Assembly (NCBI GenBank): GCA_015665315.1 | Contig: JADFAK010000217.1 | Location: 1-35,325 of the forward strand | Length of the DNA stretch: 35,325 bases | Direction: 5' to 3' | DNA from: Flavobacteriales bacterium | Lineage (GTDB): Bacteria; Bacteroidota; Bacteroidia; Flavobacteriales_D; Sanyastnellaceae | Shown here: piece after piece, positions 17,806-24,873 of the stretch | Position numbering within the stretch: the first letter of the stretch is position 1 | Layout: each line of letters starts with the position of its first letter | The notes under the pieces: model-generated | Databases searched by the model: none | What the model was told of the DNA's origin: nothing | Seen by the model: the letters and a program-made list of their open reading frames with translations, nothing else | Position numbers and translations under genes: made by a program

Positions 17806-18250
17806 GAGTTCAAAAAGCAAGTCGCTCGCTGGCAAGTAGATTCATTGGATAACAAGTCTTTCACTTTCCAAAACCTGGTTGTTGCTCTCAAGATTAATCA
17901 TATAGATGCCAGTTTCGAATCCATCAATGGGAATGATGATTGTTGAATCGCCTCCATGAACTTGTATTTTCTTGACCATTCGACCTTGGGCGTCATATAT
18001 CGCAAGTGAATGTGCTTGCGAACTGGCCAAGTCAGAAATGTAGATATTTAGTAAATCTCCATTTGCCACGGGGTTAGGTCCAATTTTCATCAAGCCCTCT
18101 TTCTTGCGAAATTCTTCTACTCCCACACCACAGCCAGGGACAAAACATCCCATGCTATCTAATTTGTAAATCCAAAGGTCTTGCGAAGGTGAATTGGGTT
18201 CAGGGGGAATTGTGATCATGTATCCGCAACCAACATAGCCTCCGTCTGGG
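17560..18250. repeat. Junction-centred duplicated block, copy 2
   Basis: Partner of 15940-16630. It covers the 3' end of the 17842-19407 gene, the junction and the 5' end of the 16222-17805 gene. Confidence 0.75.
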
Positions 18251-19407
18251 GTGGGTTCTGTGTCGAAATTGTAATGAATACTTCCGAGCACATCACTGTA
18301 TTGAAACCCCCTGTCCCAAAGCAATTCTCCTTCCGACGATATCTTTTTCAAGAATCCTTGGGATTGCCCTGTTTCATTTGCTTGGTCACCTGAGATAACA
18401 ATGTTTCCGCTAAAATCTTCTTTGACATTAAAACTTGCTTGATTTCTATTCGCTTCGCCATATGTGTCCTCCCATAGAATTGAACCATCTTGAGAATCAA
18501 CACCGACCAATCTGGTTACATCGTATTCATAGAATTCATCTTCATAATCAAACTGGTTAGCGCTAAAATAAAGTTTTCCATCGCTTGTTGCTAATGGTAC
18601 AGCCCATCCATTGTTGTGATCAAAATCATCGTAGATTTCGTCCCAAACAAGGTTACCATCGTAATCAATTTTAATAATCCTGGGGGCATTGATCCCACCA
18701 AGAACCAATTCTATTCCCCCGCCAATGTAGATTCCGTCACCTGGAATTTCAGTAACTACAAAACCATAATCTTCATCGGACTCAATGTCTCCATAATAAT
18801 TCGTCCAAATAAAATCTCCATTGCCTTCGAACAATGAAACCATAATTTGAAGATTCAGATTATCTCTGTCACTGTAGCCCACCAAAGCGATTCTACCATC
18901 CGATAGTTCAATTGCATCTCTGCCTGCATTCCAATTCGCGGTATCACCAATTTGTCTAGTCCAAAGCGTATCTAAGTCACTATCCCATTTTGTGAGAAGG
19001 GCATAGTTAATACCGGTTGCTTGGTCGAGATAACCGCCTCCAAGTACAAATCCATCATCTTGGGTTTTGTCGGCAGGGTCCATCCAACCTATGTAGTAAC
19101 TATTAGGTGAGTCTGACCATGATTTCGAGAACAATGAATCTCCCTCCAAATCAATCTTCATGACATTCATCCGATTTGAACCATTCGGATTTTCGTCGAA
19201 GTAAAAAACCACATAACCATCTTCCACAACTTCTACGGAACGTGAAACCTCTGGATGGCCATTGCCAGGCACACCATAACGCTTGTTCCAGGTGATTTGA
19301 CCATTTAAAAGTGATGGACAAAAGGAAAATACAAGCAGAACCAGTAACAGGATTCTGCCTGTACCCAAAACTATGTTCCGATTATCTAACAACTGTGAAT
19401 ATCTCAC
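17842..19407 (-). CDS. Secreted repeat protein with T9SS type-A sorting domain, array paralogue A
   Basis: This 521-aa protein from ATG 19407 (MRYSQLLDNRN) has a signal peptide core ILLLVLLVFSFCPSLLNGQ. The body of repeats matches paralogue B: DGYVVFYFDENPNGSNRMN, DDGFVLGGGYLD, DGRIALVGYSDR, GDGIYIGGG. The C-terminal type-A T9SS domain begins KIGPNPVANGD and ends with ESERLVIQ. Its start codon lies inside the end of the orphan sorting-domain fragment at 19382-19579 in another frame, so its promoter must lie upstream of or within that fragment. It is the first full gene of the array and has the cleanest start, so it may be the parental copy. The function is unknown. Confidence 0.87.
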   Translation of the reverse strand: MRYSQLLDNRNIVLGTGRILLLVLLVFSFCPSLLNGQITWNKRYGVPGNGHPEVSRSVEVVEDGYVVFYFDENPNGSNRMNVMKIDLEGDSLFSKSWSDSPNSYYIGWMDPADKTQDDGFVLGGGYLDQATGINYALLTKWDSDLDTLWTRQIGDTANWNAGRDAIELSDGRIALVGYSDRDNLNLQIMVSLFEGNGDFIWTNYYGDIESDEDYGFVVTEIPGDGIYIGGGIELVLGGINAPRIIKIDYDGNLVWDEIYDDFDHNNGWAVPLATSDGKLYFSANQFDYEDEFYEYDVTRLVGVDSQDGSILWEDTYGEANRNQASFNVKEDFSGNIVISGDQANETGQSQGFLKKISSEGELLWDRGFQYSDVLGSIHYNFDTEPTPDGGYVGCGYMITIPPEPNSPSQDLWIYKLDSMGCFVPGCGVGVEEFRKKEGLMKIGPNPVANGDLLNIYISDLASSQAHSLAIYDAQGRMVKKIQVHGGDSTIIIPIDGFETGIYMINLESNNQVLESERLVIQ

Positions 19408-19579
19408 TTTCTACTATTTGGTTATCAACCAGTAAAGTTACGATATAGACCCCTTTGGCAAATCGTTGCACATCAATTTGCTCGAAGCCTCGAAGTTGCC
19501 CGTACTCTTTATTAAATACAATCTTTCCGTTCGAATCCCGAATATATTCTAACGCGTGAAAGCACGGGTGTTGTTTCAA
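19382..19579 (-). pseudogene. Orphan T9SS type-A sorting-domain fragment
   Basis: A short frame whose last ~55 residues look like the end of a type-A sorting domain: IRDSNGKIVFNKEYG, a QRFAKGVYIVTLLVDNQIVE strand pair, then SEIFTVVR and a stop. No signal peptide or cargo domain precedes it; the sequence upstream to 19832 is unrelated. It is most simply the 3' remnant of a deleted T9SS cargo gene. Its 3' end is homologous at DNA level to the leader of both downstream paralogues (tttactggt-n-aaccaa and gaaagtgaga-n-ttcaca blocks), so it seems to have been carried along during duplication. Confidence 0.65.
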
Positions 19580-19832
19580 TTTTTCAAGCGATATTGTCTG
19601 AAATCATCTATGGATGATCAAATTCAATTTTGGTTGTTTTTTAAAACTATAGCCAAAACGACTCCCTGTTTATTGGCTAGTCGGCAAGGATTATTACTCG
19701 GAGAAAGTTATTGGAATCGAACGTGCAATTACATGCCAATATTCTGGCTTTTTAAGCAATAAAGAATAAGTTCGCTATTCTTGCTGCTCAATTGACCAAT
19801 GTCGAATATTGGCTAGCTTAATACCAGCTTAA
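19580..19832. other. Non-coding region upstream of the aminotransferase gene
   Basis: No gene recognised. It contains a 10-bp inverted repeat (GCCAATATTC 19735-19744, GAATATTGGC 19804-19813). TATTCTTG at 19776-19783 is one base off the -7 consensus and could serve the aminotransferase gene. Confidence 0.35.
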
Positions 19833-20993
19833 ATGAAAGAACTCACCTGCCAAAAGCACCTGTTTTCTCTTCCTGAAGAAGAGGTTTACATCAATTGTGC
19901 CTACCAAGGGCCCATGCTCAAAACAGTCGAGGAAGCCGCCATCGCTGAATTGTTGAAGCGTCGGTTTCCAATTGACATTCAAAAGGATGATTTCTTCGAA
20001 CCAGCCAAAAAGATAAAAGGACTCTTCAGTAAGTTGATTGGAAATCCTGATGCCGATCGTGTCGCGGTAATTCCATCGGCGTCGTACGGATTGGCAGTCG
20101 CTGCGGCCAATATTGACATGAGCGTTCGCAAGAATATCATTGTCGCCGCAGAGCAGTTCCCAAGTAATTTTTACTGCTGGGATCGATTGGCAAAAGAGAA
20201 TGGTGGTCAGATTATCACCGTAAGTCCCACAGACGAAAACAACCGCGGAAAGTCATGGAATGAGGCTATACTTGCCGCAATCGATGAAAACACAGCAGTC
20301 ATAGCTATGGCCAATGTCCACTGGGCCGATGGCACTCGATTTAACCTCAAAGCAATCGGCGAAAAAGCACGCTCTTGCGGAGCCAAACTGGTAATCGATG
20401 GCACACAAAGCATAGGAGCCCTGCCTTTCAATGTCGAAGAGATTCGTCCGGATGCGCTGATATGTGCGGGCTACAAATGGCTCATGGGACCTTATGGGAT
20501 AGGTTTGGCTTATTTCAGTGAGACCTTCGATTCGGGCCGACCGATAGAAGAAAACTGGATCAACCGAAAGGATAGTGACCAGTTTGAAAACCTGGTCAAC
20601 TACGAAGATCAATACCAAGATAAAGCAGCTCGCTACAATGCGGGTGAGCACAGCAACTTTATCTATTTGGCCATGCTCACCAAGTCTATTTCGCAGTTGA
20701 TCGAATGGACTCCGGAAGGCATCCAGGAATACTGCCGTGAGCTCACGGCACCAGCAATAGAAGAGTTAAAAGCTATTGGATGTATTATCGAGGATGAGCA
20801 ATACCGAGCGGCTCATTTATTTGGAATTCGCTTGCCAGAAGGATCGAATGTCATGGAGGTGAAAGATGCCCTGGCTCGTAAACGAATTTATGTGTCTATT
20901 CGTGGAAATGCAGTACGCATCGCGCCGCATGTGTACAACGATCGCTCACACATGGATAAGTTTGTCCAAGCGTTGAAAGAGGCCTTGACCTAG
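19833..20993 (+). CDS. PLP-dependent aminotransferase class V family protein
   Basis: This 386-aa cytoplasmic enzyme of fold type I has the class-V signature. D189 and Q192 in VIDGTQSIGALPFN should contact the PLP pyridine ring and phenolate oxygen. K215 in CAGYKWLMGPYGIGL should form the Schiff base. The glycine/serine-rich PSASYGLAVAAANI (about 81-94) fits the phosphate-binding region. The family includes cysteine desulfurases, kynureninases and isopenicillin-N-epimerase-like proteins. No clear desulfurase cysteine loop is seen, so the substrate is undetermined. The stop overlaps that of the convergent M23 peptidase gene by four bases. Confidence 0.88.
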   Translation: MKELTCQKHLFSLPEEEVYINCAYQGPMLKTVEEAAIAELLKRRFPIDIQKDDFFEPAKKIKGLFSKLIGNPDADRVAVIPSASYGLAVAAANIDMSVRKNIIVAAEQFPSNFYCWDRLAKENGGQIITVSPTDENNRGKSWNEAILAAIDENTAVIAMANVHWADGTRFNLKAIGEKARSCGAKLVIDGTQSIGALPFNVEEIRPDALICAGYKWLMGPYGIGLAYFSETFDSGRPIEENWINRKDSDQFENLVNYEDQYQDKAARYNAGEHSNFIYLAMLTKSISQLIEWTPEGIQEYCRELTAPAIEELKAIGCIIEDEQYRAAHLFGIRLPEGSNVMEVKDALARKRIYVSIRGNAVRIAPHVYNDRSHMDKFVQALKEALT

Positions 20994-22240
20994 ATATTCG
21001 GACTGCCTACCGGATTCACCTGAAGTGAATCGGTCATGGAGCGGACATGTGATTTGGTCGTTTCGAAAGCTGCTTTATTTTCTTCGTGGATAGGAATGGA
21101 AGGAGGGAACTTTTCTTTCAAGTGATCCACCTGTTGTCCGTTTTTCCAAAAGCGAAAACATACGTGCGGACCAGTCGCCAAGCCAGTACTTCCAACATAT
21201 CCAATGACATCGCCTTGACGCACATGATCGCCTACTTTACAGGCGCGTTTGCTCATGTGGAGGTATTGCGTTTCGTAGGTGCTGTTGTGTCGAATTTTCA
21301 CGTAGTTGCCATTGTTCGACTTGTACTGCGAATGACTCACAACACCATCGCCCACAGCAAGAATGGGCGTCCCACTTGGAGCTGCGTAATCGGTACCTAG
21401 ATGGGCTTTGTTTCTTTTGAGGACCGGGTGGAATCGCTTTTTTGAATAATGCGAGGAGATGCGACTGAACTTGAGCGGAGCTTTTAGAAAAGCCTTCTTT
21501 AAACTGTTGCCTGTTTCATCGAAGTAGTCTCCAATACCGTCTTGAACAAAGAAATACGATTGAAGACTTTCACCCGAATGATTGAAGTCGGCATACAGGA
21601 TATTCTTGATCCCAATCGACTCCCCATCGACCAGTTGTTCTTCGAATAATACGTTGAAATGATCTCCTTTTTGGATGCGGTAAAAATCGACTGTCCACGC
21701 ATATATTTCGGCGAGCTCCAGGGCGAGTGCTGGACCCATCCCAATGTCGTCCATGGCCTGGTATAGCGAGGAATTAATCACTCCGCTTACTGTGCGTGTG
21801 ACGACTTCAGTAGGGTGTTGTCCGGTATACGCGTAGCACGAATCACCCATGCAGAAAACCACGTATTCGAGTTTGTCTTTCTCGTAGATGAAGAAATTCG
21901 GGGGGGCATTTGCGGAATCGCTATCGCTGAGCACCCAAAACTTTTTCCCAGGCCGTATTGATCGCACGTCGAAAGTGTCAAGGCTATTTCTAACTAGTTC
22001 GTCAACCGTTGTATAATCAACATTGTAGCGCCCAAGAATGGAGGCCATAAACTCGTTCTTTTGGATTTCTCCTTGTTGAACTTGGTAGGTGTCAAGATCC
22101 AAACCAAAACGGATGTTCGCGGGTTTTGCCTTTACCGTATCAACAGGTGTTTGGGCAACTGGAGGCAGGGTTTTTTGGCTGTTTTGGCACGAGGCCAAAT
22201 GGATAAGCGCGAGGACGAAAAAGAGGGTGATTTTATTCAT
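20990..22240 (-). CDS. M23 family metallopeptidase (LytM-like) lipoprotein
   Basis: This 416-aa protein begins with a lipoprotein signal peptide whose lipobox is LASC (Cys18), so it is probably anchored in the outer or inner membrane facing the periplasm. An N-terminal half of about 250 residues precedes the LytM domain. The zinc and catalytic residues are visible as H280 and D284 (HLGTDYAAPSGTPI), H328 (YLHMS) and H359 in TGPHVCFRFWKNGQQVDH. Canonical LytM enzymes have H-x-H at the last site; here it is H359-V-C361, so a cysteine replaces the second histidine. As I recall, this variant is common in Bacteroidota M23 proteins. The likely role is peptidoglycan cross-link hydrolysis or regulation of division or envelope enzymes. 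Confidence 0.9.
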   Translation of the reverse strand: MNKITLFFVLALIHLASCQNSQKTLPPVAQTPVDTVKAKPANIRFGLDLDTYQVQQGEIQKNEFMASILGRYNVDYTTVDELVRNSLDTFDVRSIRPGKKFWVLSDSDSANAPPNFFIYEKDKLEYVVFCMGDSCYAYTGQHPTEVVTRTVSGVINSSLYQAMDDIGMGPALALELAEIYAWTVDFYRIQKGDHFNVLFEEQLVDGESIGIKNILYADFNHSGESLQSYFFVQDGIGDYFDETGNSLKKAFLKAPLKFSRISSHYSKKRFHPVLKRNKAHLGTDYAAPSGTPILAVGDGVVSHSQYKSNNGNYVKIRHNSTYETQYLHMSKRACKVGDHVRQGDVIGYVGSTGLATGPHVCFRFWKNGQQVDHLKEKFPPSIPIHEENKAAFETTKSHVRSMTDSLQVNPVGSPNI

Positions 22241-22353
22241 GAATTTCTGTAGCAGTACTTATGAAATGCTACGCTCACGAATATATTGTGTAAGTCGGCC
22301 AGTCATTTGCCAAAGGCTCAATAATTATCCAAAAGAAATGTTGATTGCGGATT

Positions 22354-23181
22354 TTAGTCCACTTTGGAGATTGGATTTGCAAGTCCGCTCCATTCGGTCA
22401 TTTCCATTTTTACGCTGCCCACCATCAAGCTCGACTCGGCCATGATTGGAATTTTGTTTTTGTCGTCGGTAATCCACACACTGAGGTCTTCTTCAGTTTT
22501 GAAGATGCGACCCTCTTGAACGACGGGAGCAAATTTCATACAACGGAATTTTCCAACGCGCAGCTTAACCGTTTCACGCTTGAGGAACTTGATTTTCATC
22601 GGATAAATTTTTCCGTCGACGATTGTTTCAATGGTGAAGATGTCTCCTTTTTTGGCATTGGAGAAATCCATGTTGCGGGTGTAGTAGTAGGCCGACATCA
22701 TGTCTTGGATGAAATCGGTAGTGAGCAAGGTATCGCCTTCATGCGTCGTCATGGTGCTCTTCTCCGGCTGAAATTTATAGTCTTGAAAAATCTTGTAGCC
22801 ACCTTCGTCGCAATTACGTACGAAGCGATAAGGGAAGAGGCCCTCCATGTCGATATGCGATTCGTAGCGATCGCGCACTTTGAAAAACCAATCGAAAGCA
22901 CCTAGGCTTGTTCCTTTGCCAATCACGTGGTAAGCTTCACGACCATTAAATGTATAAGGGGATTTTTTAACCTCAAGGGTAGCTTCGCCAGCATCCATCC
23001 AACCGTAGTGAACGACGTATTTGAGCTTCTCACCAACGCGAAAAGAACTGTTTTCAATGACGCGAAGATCATGTGTTTCCATGGTATCCAGGGCAACACG
23101 AATGGGCTCTTGAACCTGCGCAAATGCACAACCTGCAGCGATGGCTCCAGCCACAAATAGGGAAAGGACTTTTGTGTTCAT
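22354..23181 (-). CDS. DUF3108 domain secreted protein
   Basis: This 275-aa protein starts at ATG 23181 with signal peptide MNTKVLSLFVAGAIAAGCAFAQ. The frame is open further upstream to 23388, but the extra 69 residues look non-coding and would run over the divergent gene's promoter. The body matches the DUF3108 pattern: FRVGEKLKYVVHYGWMDAGE near the start, then segments of the type KVRDRYESHIDMEGLFPYRF, TDFIQDMMSAYYYTRNMD, and a late LSVWITDDKNKIPIM. DUF3108 proteins are periplasmic or outer-membrane beta-rich proteins of unknown function. The upstream gap to the M23 gene's 5' side is 113 bp, so the two could be co-transcribed in the order DUF3108 then M23. Confidence 0.85.
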   Translation of the reverse strand: MNTKVLSLFVAGAIAAGCAFAQVQEPIRVALDTMETHDLRVIENSSFRVGEKLKYVVHYGWMDAGEATLEVKKSPYTFNGREAYHVIGKGTSLGAFDWFFKVRDRYESHIDMEGLFPYRFVRNCDEGGYKIFQDYKFQPEKSTMTTHEGDTLLTTDFIQDMMSAYYYTRNMDFSNAKKGDIFTIETIVDGKIYPMKIKFLKRETVKLRVGKFRCMKFAPVVQEGRIFKTEEDLSVWITDDKNKIPIMAESSLMVGSVKMEMTEWSGLANPISKVD

Positions 23182-23334
23182 GCCAATAGATTTGCAAAAA
23201 GCTTGCCACATTCGCAATACCGCGAATACCTTGCGAGAATTAAACCCTTCTTTTAGCATCAAAATAGTGGTGAATGAACTGTTTCGTGTGGTCGGTATAA
23301 AACGACTTAAATATACGTTTATTGCAAAATTGTA

Positions 23335-23366
23335 TTTGCCGAAGGCTGCATGGCCTAGTACATTTG
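23335..23366 (+). promoter_or_regulatory. Bacteroidota promoter for the lipoprotein/outer-membrane gene pair
   Basis: TTTG (23335-23338), a 20-base spacer, and TACATTTG (23359-23366) form an exact match to the Bacteroidota -33/-7 consensus. It ends 20 bp before the ATG at 23387. Confidence 0.65.
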
Positions 23367-23386
23367 ACGCAATAAACGCACCGATC

Positions 23387-23992
23387 ATGAAAATACGTAT
23401 TTATTCTCTGGCGCTTGTCTTTTTGGGACTTGTTTCGATAACCGGCTGTCGAAAATTCGACCCTGAACCCGACGTAGAAATTCGCGTGAGGGATAGCTGG
23501 AATAAAAGCCCTATTGAGCATGCGCGGGTCGATATACTAGAAAACCAAGGAGGATATTGGGTGCCCGAACTGGTGGTGGTTCAAACAGCGTATACCAACG
23601 AGCTAGGTGCTTCTAGATTTGATAGGCAGCCATTTCATAATTTAATTGGAGCCTCCAACAATGACTATATCCCGTATTACGACTACGACGGTTTCGATAT
23701 CGAAATAATCGAATTGATAGAAATTGAAATGAATCCTGAAACATGGCTTAAAATGACCGTTCAAGATACGGGAATGGCCAATCCGAATATCGAGAGCATC
23801 CAAGTCGTAGGAGCAGGAATTTATACCACTTTTTACAATGTGGAAGATGGTGATTGGCGTATTCGAAAACCAGATACCGACCAGCCATTGCATGCATTGG
23901 AAATTGAGGTCAATGGCGAATTCGATTACAACTACACGGTAGAAATTGAATTGTTGCGCTTCGATACCTTGGAACTAATCATTAACTATTAA
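23387..23992 (+). CDS. Hypothetical lipoprotein, 201 aa
   Basis: The start ATG 23387 (MKIRIYSLALVFLGLVSITGC) gives a lipoprotein signal with Cys21 in the lipobox ITGC. The consensus promoter just upstream rules out the longer frame that begins at 23141. The mature part starts RKFDPEPDVEIRV and looks like a carboxypeptidase-regulatory/transthyretin-like beta-sandwich (segments on 'RVDILENQGGYWVPE' and 'TNELGASRF'), but this is a weak impression. It ends with regular beta-strands. The next gene starts 3 bp after its stop, so they form an operon. The function is unknown. Confidence 0.8.
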   Translation: MKIRIYSLALVFLGLVSITGCRKFDPEPDVEIRVRDSWNKSPIEHARVDILENQGGYWVPELVVVQTAYTNELGASRFDRQPFHNLIGASNNDYIPYYDYDGFDIEIIELIEIEMNPETWLKMTVQDTGMANPNIESIQVVGAGIYTTFYNVEDGDWRIRKPDTDQPLHALEIEVNGEFDYNYTVEIELLRFDTLELIINY

Positions 23993-23995
23993 GCC

Positions 23996-24763
23996 ATGAA
24001 AACATCTAAGCGAATTTCCTGTATCCTGCTCGTGGCGCTCATTTCCAATAGCCTTTTTTCACAAGAAGTGGAGCGAAAGGACTGGTTTATTGCAGCCAAT
24101 GTCGACGGTGTTGTGAGTCAGTTCAACATGAATGACTTCAATGAAAACATCCTAAAACCCATGGAGGAAACGTGGGGATTGAAAAGCACCAATATGTCCT
24201 ACGGTTTCGGAACCGAGCTGGGCCTTTCGATCAATAGTCGTACGTATGAGCTTGCTGTTGACGGACTGTACTTACGACGCAACATCAACGGAATGAAGCC
24301 TGCAATTGATGGCGTGGGGTCGGATTCTGAGTTTCGATTTGCTGTAGAAGGATTTGCCGTTACGCATTCGTTTGGTGTTAGGCTGCACAATTTCGGCCAG
24401 GAAATACTCAATATTCTTAGCGACGAGCGCAAATGGAATTTAACGATACGCTCAAAATTGGGTTTGGCGCAAACTGCGGTGTGGCGTGAGGACCATTATA
24501 TGTATGTAGATGGCGAAGACCAATCCTACGATTGGGGAAAGAAAAAAACTACGGTTTCCTGGGCCAATGAACTCGATGCTGGCTGGAGACTGACCGATTT
24601 GTTATCGGTACACCTGGGTGTAGGCTATCGCGTGATGCCTATTGGTAAGTACCGTAGGGTAGAATATACGGGAATACGACTATCGGAGCCCGATGTCAAA
24701 TACCGAGTGGGCCTGTCGGGTTTTTACGGGTCGCTAGGGCTAAGTTTTCGGTTGCCAGGATAG
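23996..24763 (+). CDS. Probable outer-membrane beta-barrel protein, 255 aa
   Basis: The signal peptide is MKTSKRISCILLVALISNSLFSQ. The rest alternates polar and hydrophobic residues in roughly ten strands with aromatic girdle residues (FGTELGLSINSRTYELAVDG, TIRSKLGLAQTAVW, LLSVHLGVGYRVMPIG, FYGSLGLSFRL). This fits a small outer-membrane barrel, although the last residue is Gly and not the usual Phe/Tyr. I do not recognise a named family. It follows the lipoprotein gene by 3 bp and probably shares its transcript; the two may form a surface complex. Confidence 0.75.
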   Translation: MKTSKRISCILLVALISNSLFSQEVERKDWFIAANVDGVVSQFNMNDFNENILKPMEETWGLKSTNMSYGFGTELGLSINSRTYELAVDGLYLRRNINGMKPAIDGVGSDSEFRFAVEGFAVTHSFGVRLHNFGQEILNILSDERKWNLTIRSKLGLAQTAVWREDHYMYVDGEDQSYDWGKKKTTVSWANELDAGWRLTDLLSVHLGVGYRVMPIGKYRRVEYTGIRLSEPDVKYRVGLSGFYGSLGLSFRLPG

Positions 24764-24873
24764 TTTGGAGGGCTTTGAACTCGAATAATACCACCATTTT
24801 ATTCCTTATTCTTAGCACGTTCACCGTGTGGTTGCCTATTTTGTGGTCGAATTCCCACATGTAATAGAGTACC

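Noticed and set aside
19735-19813. 10-bp inverted repeat GCCAATATTC / GAATATTGGC
   Set aside because: The arms are 59 bp apart and of a length expected several times by chance in 35 kb. Noted but not treated as a functional element.
23182-23388. N-terminal extension of the DUF3108 gene
   Set aside because: It would precede a clear signal peptide at 23181 and would overlap the divergent gene's promoter.
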